From assembly GCA_020216655.1 (NCBI GenBank), contig JAIWNU010000221.1, positions 1 through 5,164 of the forward strand: 5,164 nt of DNA. The letters run 5' to 3'. Below, piece after piece: positions 1 through 5,039 of this stretch. This stretch comes from Treponema sp. GTDB lineage: Bacteria > Spirochaetota > Spirochaetia > Treponematales > Breznakiellaceae. A model generated the notes under the pieces. That model saw only the letters and a list, made by a program, of their open reading frames with translations. It did not search any database and was not told the origin of the DNA. The position numbers and the translations under genes are program-made. The first letter of the stretch is position 1. The number at the start of each line of letters is the position of its first letter.

Positions 1-140
1 ACTTTATTCTAAATTGTCCAATAAAAAGTCCCGAAGCTTCATTTGGCGGATTCCCCGCATATTAAGGCCTCATTTTTCATTAATCATGTTTTATATAATA
101 ATACATAAATCAATTTTTATCAATTATGTTTAACATTACT
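1..140. other. AT-rich intergenic region left of yjbQ
   Basis: No credible gene is present. The left part holds a short GC-rich imperfect inverted repeat (GCGG at 46-49 pairing with CCGC at 55-58). The right part is almost pure A/T and contains a leftward promoter-like sequence, listed separately. Leftward reading frames are tiny: a five-codon frame from 87, stopped by TGA, and an 18-codon frame from 60 down to 4. Neither resembles a known protein. I see no intrinsic terminator for yjbQ here. Confidence 0.6.
85..123 (-). promoter_or_regulatory. Leftward sigma-70-type promoter candidate
   Basis: Read on the minus strand, TTGATA (118-123) and TATTAT (95-100) are separated by exactly 17 bases. 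Each matches five of six consensus positions. Seven bases after the -10 element comes an ATG (87-85), but its frame closes after five codons. The promoter would therefore serve a gene beyond the left edge, or the sequence is a chance match, which is common in DNA this AT-rich. Confidence 0.35.
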
Positions 141-533
141 CTAACTTCCCAATACATTCACATAGACCTGGCGCCGGCGGGGGCCGTCGAATTCGCAGAA
201 ATAAATACCCTGCCAGGTTCCGAGCTTGAGCCGGCCAGACTCCACAATAACCGTCACCGAAGACCCCATGGCGGATGCCTTAAGGTGGGCGTGGGAATTG
301 CCCTCGCTGTGCCGGTAGGCGGGGCTTTTGGGAAAGGCCCGGTCAAGGCCCAAGAGGATGTCATGGACCACATCGGGGTCAGCATTTTCGTTAATGGTAA
401 GCCCCGCCGTGGTGTGGGGGACAAAAACGACCGCAAAACCTGTAGATATGCCGCTTTCTTCCACCGCCCGCTGTACGAGATCGGTAATATTGATGAACTG
501 GGCTTCCCGTTCTGTAGAAATAGTAAATTGCAT
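141..533 (-). CDS. yjbQ: YjbQ-family (UPF0047) protein
   Basis: A 130-residue single-domain protein, close to the usual family length. The family folds as a compact beta-rich domain that forms trimers with a conserved cluster of metal-binding histidines. E. coli YjbQ has a weak secondary thiamin phosphate synthase activity, but its physiological role is unsettled. All family signatures are present: HTTAGLTINE (residues 40-49), HSEGNSHAHLK (75-85) and GTWQGIYFCEFDGPR (105-119), with His40, His81 and His83 as likely ligands. It is expected to be cytoplasmic, as there is no signal peptide or membrane segment. The ATG at 533 is fixed by an in-frame TAG two codons upstream. No good Shine-Dalgarno sequence precedes it, only a GGGG about 12 bases upstream. 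It diverges from ackA and has no co-directional neighbour in the window. The family assignment is secure; the function is not. Confidence 0.93.
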   Translation of the reverse strand: MQFTISTEREAQFINITDLVQRAVEESGISTGFAVVFVPHTTAGLTINENADPDVVHDILLGLDRAFPKSPAYRHSEGNSHAHLKASAMGSSVTVIVESGRLKLGTWQGIYFCEFDGPRRRQVYVNVLGS

Positions 534-539
534 AAACTA

Positions 540-568
540 ATGGTACCCCATGCTGGTAACAGGCGCAA
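540..568 (-). promoter_or_regulatory. Weak promoter candidate for yjbQ
   Basis: On the minus strand, TTGCGC (563-568) and TACCAT (540-545) lie 17 bases apart and six bases before the yjbQ ATG. The matches are poor (three of six and four of six). It is listed because the geometry repeats that of the plus-strand genes and because yjbQ lacks a Shine-Dalgarno sequence. A small GC-rich dyad, AGGCG-CAA-CGCCT (561-573), overlaps the -35 position and could be an operator or chance. Confidence 0.2.
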
Positions 569-598
569 CGCCTTATTACGTGTTTTTTATCTAAAGCC

Positions 599-635
599 CT
601 GTCAAACCGTTCTTAACCATGTATACTAAGACACC
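599..635 (+). promoter_or_regulatory. Probable ackA promoter, near-leaderless
   Basis: CTGTCA (599-604, four of six -35 matches) and TATACT (622-627, five of six -10 matches) are separated by 17 bases. Transcription would start around 633-635, one to three bases before the ackA ATG at 636. No Shine-Dalgarno sequence is present, and an in-frame TAA at 627-629 excludes an upstream start. Placement is inferred from sequence only. Confidence 0.5.
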
Positions 636-1832
636 ATGCACGACAGTATTCTTGTTATCAACTGCGGCAGTACGACCATTAAATTCCAGCTTGTGGATAC
701 CAAGCGGGAAGCGGCTCTGATAAAGGGGTCAGTAGACCGGATTGGACGGCCCGACTGCATTGCAAAAGTAGCCTATCTCTATAAAGACAAGCCGAGTGCA
801 GCCAGCGCCCTGCAGAACGCGGGTCACCAAGAGGCCCTGGAATGGGTCTTTAATGCCCTGCCTGAGGAACTAAAGCCCGCTGCAGTGGCCCACCGGGTAG
901 TCCATGGGGGCAGTTTTTTTGACCGGGCAGTCCAGATTGATGAAAAGGTGCTAGAAAAAATCGGCTCCTACGCGCCCCTGGCTCCGCTCCATAACCCCAT
1001 ACAGCTTGAGGGTATCCGCGCAAGCCTTGCCCTGCATCCTGAAATTCCCCAGTTTGCATCCTTTGACACGGCCTTTCATCAAAATAAACCGGAACTTAAT
1101 AGTATTGTTCCCTTGCCACAGGACATACGCGCAGCCTATGGATACCGGAAATTCGGCTTCCATGGAGAAAGTCACCGTTATGTAAGCCGCCGCGCTGCCC
1201 GTCTCCTGGGCCGGGACATCCGGGATCTCAGGCTTATCAGTTGCCATCTGGGGGGCGGGAGCAGCATTACCGCGGTCCACGGGGGCGTTGCGGTGGATAC
1301 GAGCGCCACCTACGGCACCTTTACAGGCCTCCCCATGGGAAGCCGCTCCGGAGACATCGATGCGGGTATTATTTTGGACCTTATTATGGAAAAGGGTAAG
1401 AGCGCCCAGGAAGTGTACGATATCCTGTACCGGCGAAGCGGACTCCTTGGCTTGAGCGGCATTTCGGCGGACATGGCCGAACTGGAACGGCTTGAAGCGG
1501 AGGGGCACCAGGGGGCCCATCTTGCCCGGGAATACTATGTCTATAGTCTCATTAAATTTATCGGTTCCTTTACAGCCCTCATGCAGGGCCTGGATGGCCT
1601 TGTGTTTACCGCCGGCATCGGTGAACACGACGCAGCCCTGCGGGAACGGGTTTGCCGCAGCCTCTCCTGGATGGGCCTCAGGCTCGATGCAGAGCGCAAC
1701 CGAAAAGCTCAGGGGGAGACCCTCATTTCCGCCGGAGACTCGGCCGTTGCAGCCATGGTCATTTCCACGAACGAAGAGCTCGCCATTGCCATGGAAGTGC
1801 AGGAACTCTTGGGAGAAACACCGAGAAATTAA
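636..1832 (+). CDS. ackA: Acetate kinase (acetate/propionate kinase family)
   Basis: A 398-residue cytoplasmic ASKHA-fold kinase of normal family length. It interconverts acetate plus ATP with acetyl phosphate plus ADP, the substrate-level phosphorylation step of the Pta-Ack pathway. Visible motifs: VINCGSTTIKFQ near the N-terminus (Asn9), HRVVHGG (Arg87), LHNP (His119), FDTAFH (Asp144, catalytic), FGFHGESH (His176), CHLGGGSS (phosphate-binding loop, His204), GSRSGDID (Arg237), FTAGIGEH (nucleotide site, 324-331) and STNEELAIA (Glu380). All catalytic positions known from the Methanosarcina thermophila enzyme appear conserved. Residues 224-230 (ATYGTFT) differ from the usual MGFTPLE, which alters one wall of the acyl pocket, so another short-chain acid such as propionate is possible. 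No pta gene is adjacent. The ATG start is forced by the TAA at 627-629. A hairpin terminator follows the gene. Confidence 0.96.
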   Translation: MHDSILVINCGSTTIKFQLVDTKREAALIKGSVDRIGRPDCIAKVAYLYKDKPSAASALQNAGHQEALEWVFNALPEELKPAAVAHRVVHGGSFFDRAVQIDEKVLEKIGSYAPLAPLHNPIQLEGIRASLALHPEIPQFASFDTAFHQNKPELNSIVPLPQDIRAAYGYRKFGFHGESHRYVSRRAARLLGRDIRDLRLISCHLGGGSSITAVHGGVAVDTSATYGTFTGLPMGSRSGDIDAGIILDLIMEKGKSAQEVYDILYRRSGLLGLSGISADMAELERLEAEGHQGAHLAREYYVYSLIKFIGSFTALMQGLDGLVFTAGIGEHDAALRERVCRSLSWMGLRLDAERNRKAQGETLISAGDSAVAAMVISTNEELAIAMEVQELLGETPRN

Positions 1833-1884
1833 GCCATCGGCAAAAAGGACCACCTTTTATAGATTATAAATTGCGTAATACTAT

Positions 1885-1913
1885 TGCGGAATTTTGTCTT
1901 TTTTCCGCATTTT
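1885..1913 (+). terminator. Intrinsic terminator candidate after ackA
   Basis: A perfect 7-bp inverted repeat, TGCGGAA (1885-1891) and TTCCGCA (1903-1909), encloses an 11-base T-rich loop and is followed by four T (1910-1913). It lies 53 bases after the ackA stop and just before the -35 element of the next gene, where a terminator would be expected. The long loop and short T tract make it modest in strength. Confidence 0.5.
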
Positions 1914-1915
1914 AC

Positions 1916-1950
1916 TTGCGATTTTTCAATAGCATAATTATACTAATTTT
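1916..1950 (+). promoter_or_regulatory. Probable leaderless promoter of the ATPase gene
   Basis: TTGCGA (1916-1921, four of six) and TATACT (1939-1944, five of six) are separated by 17 bases. The predicted start falls at about 1951, the A of the ATG itself. The eight bases TATACTAA also occur at 622-629 before ackA. No Shine-Dalgarno sequence is present (the bases before the ATG are TAATTTT). Inferred from sequence. Confidence 0.5.
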
Positions 1951-3084
1951 ATGGAATATCCGAGGCTGATAGAATTTCCTGCTGCCAATAAGTCAGTTTT
2001 TCTTTTTGGTCCCCGACTTACAGGGAAAACATATCTTTTAAAAAAGAGGTTTTCCGATTGTCGGTATTATGATCTACTAAAATCAGACACATTTTTGCGT
2101 TTAGTTCAAAGGCCTTCTATTTTGCGGGAAGAGCTTGCTACACTCAAGGAAGGGCAGCGGGTCATTATCGACGAAATTCAAAAATTTCCACAGCTGCTCG
2201 ATGAAATTCATGGGCTCATTGAAGATAAACATATTTCTTTTATTATAACCGGTTCTAGTGCTCGAAAACTTCGTAGAGGCGGCGTTAATTTACTCGGGGG
2301 ACGAGCCCGTATACTGAATTTACATCCCCTCGTTTCTGCAGAAATCGGAATGGTACATCTCGAACGGCTCCTTCTTTTTGGTTCCCTGCCGGCAATATAT
2401 ACATCTGAAGAGCCGATACAAGACTTGCACGCCTATTGCGGAACATACTTGCAAGAAGAAATAGCCGCTGAAAGTGCGGTGAGAAAACTTGATGCCTTTT
2501 CTCGTTTTTTACGGAGTGCGGCCTTATTTTCAGGCCAACAGATAAACTATGAAGCATGGGCATCAGATGCTGCAGTACCGGCCCGTACGGTCCGAGAATA
2601 TTTTTATCTTCTTTCCGATACCCTGATTGGTGAAACGCTGGAGCCTTGGCGAAGGGGAAAAAAACGAAAAGCCGCGGCTACCGGAAAATTTTATTTTTTT
2701 GATATTGGGGTTCGAAATGCTTTGGCAAATATATACCACCTAGCCCCAGGTACTGCCGAATACGGAAAGGCCTTTGAACATTTTATTTACCAGGAAGTGA
2801 GGGCATTCCTTGATTATACTGGGGATTTTCGCCCCCTAACATTCTGGCGGACTACTGAACATTTAGAAGTAGATTTTATTATCGGTGATGATGTAGCAAT
2901 AGAAGTGAAAAGTGTTAGTATTCCAGATAAACGGAACCTCAAGGGCTTGCATGCGATACAGGAAGAACATACTTTTAAGCACCGAATTCTTGTATGTTTT
3001 GCTCCGGAACCCCGTCAAGTTGATAGCATTGAAATACTTCCCTACCAAGAATTTCTTAATCGCTTATGGAATAAGGCCTATTGA
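1951..3084 (+). CDS. AAA-type ATPase with DUF4143 / nuclease-like C-terminus
   Basis: A 377-residue protein of the widespread ATP-binding (DUF4143) family, at about the usual length. Residues 13-150 form the P-loop domain: Walker A GPRLTGKT (20-27), Walker B RVIIDEIQKF (70-79) and sensor-like TGSSARKLRRGG (100-111). A middle segment (about 155-245) contains a winged-helix-like part. The C-terminus has a PD-(D/E)xK-type core: Glu276 (GKAFEHF), Asp308 (LEVDFII) and Glu318-Val-Lys320 (AIEVKS), all intact, so nuclease activity is possible though unproven. No signal peptide or membrane segment is seen. Family members are accessory genes of unknown function, often near mobile or toxin-antitoxin loci; no substrate can be assigned. 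The gene is visibly AT-richer than its GC-rich neighbours, which suggests transfer. It appears monocistronic, between a terminator and a convergent gene. The ATG start is supported by the promoter position and by the family N-terminus. Confidence 0.88.
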   Translation: MEYPRLIEFPAANKSVFLFGPRLTGKTYLLKKRFSDCRYYDLLKSDTFLRLVQRPSILREELATLKEGQRVIIDEIQKFPQLLDEIHGLIEDKHISFIITGSSARKLRRGGVNLLGGRARILNLHPLVSAEIGMVHLERLLLFGSLPAIYTSEEPIQDLHAYCGTYLQEEIAAESAVRKLDAFSRFLRSAALFSGQQINYEAWASDAAVPARTVREYFYLLSDTLIGETLEPWRRGKKRKAAATGKFYFFDIGVRNALANIYHLAPGTAEYGKAFEHFIYQEVRAFLDYTGDFRPLTFWRTTEHLEVDFIIGDDVAIEVKSVSIPDKRNLKGLHAIQEEHTFKHRILVCFAPEPRQVDSIEILPYQEFLNRLWNKAY

Positions 3085-3120
3085 GACCAAGCCATTTCAA
3101 AACGAGAAGCGTATTGATCG

Positions 3121-4641
3121 TCATTCTCCTTTACTTATGCCAAGTTTTTTCATCCTGCTCTGGAGAGTGCTGGGCTTTAGACCCAAGCGGGCCGCTGCGC
3201 CGCCGGGGCCGTAGATTTTACCGCCGCTTGCTGCGAGGGCCTTTCGGATATGGTCCGCCATGGCATGTTCCAGAGGGGCAAGGTTCCCTGTAGCGGGAAC
3301 GGCGGGAGTCGAGCGTACCGCTGCTTTTTCTGCCGAGCCTTCTTCCACGGCGCAACAGGGACCAGCCCGGAGGGCGGTAATGTGCTCAGCCCTGATAATG
3401 CCATCCACCGCAAGGATGCTGGCCCGTTCAATCACATTTTTTAATTCCCGCACATTCCCCGGCCAGGAGTAGCGCTGTATTTTTTCCAGTGCCTCGGGGC
3501 TAAAAACCAGCACGGGCTTTCCGCTCCGTTCCCGTATTTTCCGCAGAAAAAATTCCGCCAGAACAAGCACGTCCGCAGCCCGTGCCCGCAGGGGCGGCAG
3601 TTCCAAAGGAAATACCGCGAGCCGATAATAGAGGTCTTCCCTGAATTTACCCTCCGCGACGGCCTTCTCAAGATTTACATGGGTCGCCGCCACAATCCGT
3701 ACATCAACCTGTACTGGCCGCTCTCCCCCGACCCGTTCAAAGGATCCTTCCTGCAGGGCCCGCAGCAGCTTGGGCTGCAGTTCCAAGGGCAGATCCCCGA
3801 TTTCGTCCAAAAAAAGGGTTCCTTGGTGGGCAAGCTCAAACCGGCCTTTTTTAAGGGCCAGAGCTCCCGTAAAGGCTCCCTTTTCATGGCCAAAAAGCTC
3901 ACTTTCCGCCAAAGTCGGTGTCAAGGCGGAACAATTCACGGGCACAAAGGGATGCCGGAAGCGGCCGGAAAGCCGATGAATTGCCCGGGCAACTTCTTCT
4001 TTTCCTGTTCCGGTTTCCCCCTGCAGTAAAACGGGAACGGAAGTACCGGCTACCAGCTTTATAGCGTCCAGGACCCGGAGCCACGCCGAGGATTCCCCTG
4101 CAAGGTGGGAAAATACATCCGACTCGGCTGCCAAAAGGTGATTCCGCTCCTGAAGGAGCCGTCTGTTTTGTTCCGCCAGGTCTTGGGAAACATCAAGCTG
4201 TATCAAAGCGAGGGACATTAATTTGGATAGGGTTTCCACAAAACGCAGGATTGCGGGACTAAAACGGTTGCAGGATCGATGGTCCAAGGTTAAAAGACCG
4301 ACGAGTTCATCCTCCAAAAGAAGGGGCGATACAAGACAAGAATGCTGATCCGGCAGGTCCAGAATTTCCGCATAGGTATCGACATGGTTTTCTTCGGGGC
4401 TAAAAAGGTGGGCCCGTTTCCGCTGCAGCACCGCCGCCAGGTCCGGCTGGTCGTCCAAATGGATCTGGTAGTTTTGGAAAGCCCGGTTCGCAAGGGGGCC
4501 CATGGCTTTCCTCACCTGGAGGCGCTCTTTGCCGTCATACCGTAAAATGACCGCAAGCTCATATTCCACAAGTTCACCCAGGGCCTGCAAAATAGTCTCC
4601 AAAACGCGGTCGCTGTTCATCAATATGGTATTACCCTGCAT
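3121..4641 (-). CDS. Sigma-54-dependent activator, GAF–AAA+–Fis (FhlA/NorR class)
   Basis: A 506-residue bacterial enhancer-binding protein that would use ATP hydrolysis to open sigma-54 RNA polymerase promoters. A GAF sensor domain (about 12-150) is followed by a short probable coiled linker (152-172). The AAA+ domain has Walker A GETGTGKE (208-215), the sigma-54-contacting GAFTGA loop (255-260), Walker B GTLFLDEIGDLP (274-285), FREDLYYRL (333-341) and sensor II WPGNVREL (393-400). A low-complexity linker (about 425-450) precedes a Fis-type helix-turn-helix (about 474-502, GPGGAAARLGLKPSTLQSRM). The AAA+ motifs are complete, so it should be active. Cys102 and Asp120 align with metal-site residues of NorR, but the key NorR arginine does not, so the effector is unknown. 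ATG 4641 is chosen over the ATG at 4620 because GGAGGT lies five bases upstream. The gene converges on the ATPase gene and diverges from DUF4160; its targets are not evident. Confidence 0.94.
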   Translation of the reverse strand: MQGNTILMNSDRVLETILQALGELVEYELAVILRYDGKERLQVRKAMGPLANRAFQNYQIHLDDQPDLAAVLQRKRAHLFSPEENHVDTYAEILDLPDQHSCLVSPLLLEDELVGLLTLDHRSCNRFSPAILRFVETLSKLMSLALIQLDVSQDLAEQNRRLLQERNHLLAAESDVFSHLAGESSAWLRVLDAIKLVAGTSVPVLLQGETGTGKEEVARAIHRLSGRFRHPFVPVNCSALTPTLAESELFGHEKGAFTGALALKKGRFELAHQGTLFLDEIGDLPLELQPKLLRALQEGSFERVGGERPVQVDVRIVAATHVNLEKAVAEGKFREDLYYRLAVFPLELPPLRARAADVLVLAEFFLRKIRERSGKPVLVFSPEALEKIQRYSWPGNVRELKNVIERASILAVDGIIRAEHITALRAGPCCAVEEGSAEKAAVRSTPAVPATGNLAPLEHAMADHIRKALAASGGKIYGPGGAAARLGLKPSTLQSRMKKLGISKGE

Positions 4642-4646
4642 TCGGT

Positions 4647-4652
4647 ACCTCC
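4647..4652 (-). promoter_or_regulatory. Shine-Dalgarno sequence of the sigma-54 activator
   Basis: GGAGGT on the minus strand lies five bases before the ATG at 4641. It decides that start over the in-frame ATG seven codons later. It also shows that this genome uses canonical Shine-Dalgarno initiation, in contrast to the three plus-strand genes without one. Confidence 0.8.
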
Positions 4653-4659
4653 GCCACTA

Positions 4660-4679
4660 AACACCGACATTTCGGTGTT
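4660..4679. repeat. Perfect 8-bp inverted repeat upstream of the activator gene
   Basis: AACACCGA (4660-4667) and TCGGTGTT (4672-4679) form a perfect dyad around the four-base loop CATT. It ends seven bases upstream of the activator's Shine-Dalgarno sequence. In DNA it could be an operator overlapping the transcription start; in RNA it would be a stable hairpin in the leader. There is no T tract, so it is not a terminator. A weak minus-strand promoter candidate, TTGATT (4708-4713) and GATATT (4685-4690) 17 bases apart, would start transcription at about 4678, inside the repeat. Confidence 0.6.
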
Positions 4680-4693
4680 AATAAAATATCCTA

Positions 4694-4705
4694 TAATTGC
4701 AATTA
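4694..4705. repeat. 12-bp perfect palindrome
   Basis: TAATTGCAATTA is a perfect palindrome in the AT-rich spacer, within the weak minus-strand promoter candidate of the activator gene. It could be a homodimer binding site. Because it is almost all A/T, chance is a reasonable alternative. Confidence 0.35.
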
Positions 4706-4731
4706 ATAATCAATTAAGGATCTTTCAATAG

Positions 4732-4757
4732 TTAAAAAGTAGTGTCAGACTTTTTAA
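4732..4757. repeat. 9-bp inverted repeat with 8-base spacer
   Basis: TTAAAAAGT (4732-4740) and ACTTTTTAA (4749-4757) are perfect inverted copies flanking AGTGTCAG. The dyad lies just upstream of the predicted DUF4160 promoter, between the two divergent units. It may be an operator, a weak bidirectional terminator-like hairpin, or an end remnant of a mobile element. I cannot choose between these from the sequence. Confidence 0.5.
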
Positions 4758-4766
4758 ATTGCCTCA

Positions 4767-4801
4767 TTGTATTAGATTATACAAAGTTTTATAGTTACCC
4801 T
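4767..4801 (+). promoter_or_regulatory. Probable leaderless promoter of the DUF4160 gene
   Basis: TATAGT (4790-4795, five of six -10 matches) lies 17 bases after a weak -35, TTGTAT (4767-4772, three of six). Six bases separate the -10 from the ATG at 4802, so the predicted start is the ATG itself. No Shine-Dalgarno sequence is present. The geometry matches the ackA and ATPase genes and supports 4802 as the true start. Confidence 0.4.
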
Positions 4802-5039
4802 ATGAGCCCAACAGTGTTCCGTGAAGGTCCTATACGGTTTTTTTTTTTCAAGGGAAGAATCTAAGATACACATACATGAACTGGGCCCCCATGGTGAAGC
4901 CAAATTTTGGCTAAATCCATCAGTAACTTTGGCTACCAATAGTGGTTTTTCTGATAAGGAAATAGTACAACTGATTCGGATCATTGAGCAGCATAAACAG
5001 GAGATCGTAGATGCCTGGAACAGACACTTTAAACACTGA
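4802..5039 (+). CDS. DUF4160 protein, frame broken at an 11-T run
   Basis: A small cytoplasmic protein of the DUF4160 family, whose function is unproven but which often pairs with DUF2442 and is viewed as toxin-antitoxin-like. From ATG 4802 the reading MSPTVFREGPIRFFFF matches the family N-terminus, but the frame stops at TAA 4862-4864 after 20 residues. The rest, from SREESKIHIHE through GEAKFWLNP to AWNRHFKH (ending 5039), is in another frame. The switch falls in the T run at 4838-4848: 10 or 13 T would give a continuous protein of about 78-79 residues, and 11 are present. A GTG at 4821 could start the second frame (72 residues), but it loses the conserved N-terminus and has no Shine-Dalgarno sequence. 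Possible explanations are transcriptional slippage, phase variation, a true pseudogene, or a homopolymer sequencing error. The gene overlaps the next one by 29 bases. Confidence 0.8.
4838..4848 (+). repeat. 11-T homopolymer inside DUF4160
   Basis: An uninterrupted run of 11 T sits in the segment encoding the conserved RFFF(F)S of DUF4160. Tracts this long are prone to both replication and RNA-polymerase slippage. The length (two modulo three) puts the two halves of the gene out of frame. Confidence 0.95.
4999..5003 (+). promoter_or_regulatory. Shine-Dalgarno sequence of the DUF2442 gene
   Basis: AGGAG, inside the DUF4160 coding sequence, lies seven bases before ATG 5011. It identifies the DUF2442 start and allows independent initiation, or coupling to DUF4160 translation. 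Confidence 0.75.

Noticed and set aside
44..59. GG-N10-GC spacing resembling a sigma-54 -24/-12 promoter (GG 45-46, GC 57-58)
   Set aside because: The TT expected before the -12 GC is CC, the middle bases do not fit, and it would read into the 3' end of the opposing yjbQ gene with no gene to serve.
126..629. 167-codon plus-strand open frame opposite yjbQ
   Set aside because: It is antisense to a gene with complete YjbQ family motifs, and its translation resembles no known protein. It is a shadow of the real gene.
951..1853. 300-codon minus-strand open frame opposite ackA
   Set aside because: It lies antisense to a fully conserved acetate kinase; its length reflects GC-rich codon bias on the coding strand.
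3085..3120. Possible bidirectional terminator between the convergent ATPase and activator genes
   Set aside because: I found no inverted repeat with a T tract in these 36 bases. Any terminator must use another mechanism or lie inside a coding region.
4772..4984. 70-codon minus-strand open frame opposite DUF4160
   Set aside because: It is antisense to a recognisable DUF4160 sequence, shows no family resemblance, and its coding potential is incidental.
4821..5039. GTG at 4821 as the true start of DUF4160
   Set aside because: It would replace the family's PTVFREG N-terminus, encoded intact in the other frame from ATG 4802, with unrelated residues. It also has no Shine-Dalgarno sequence. It remains possible only as a fallback start.
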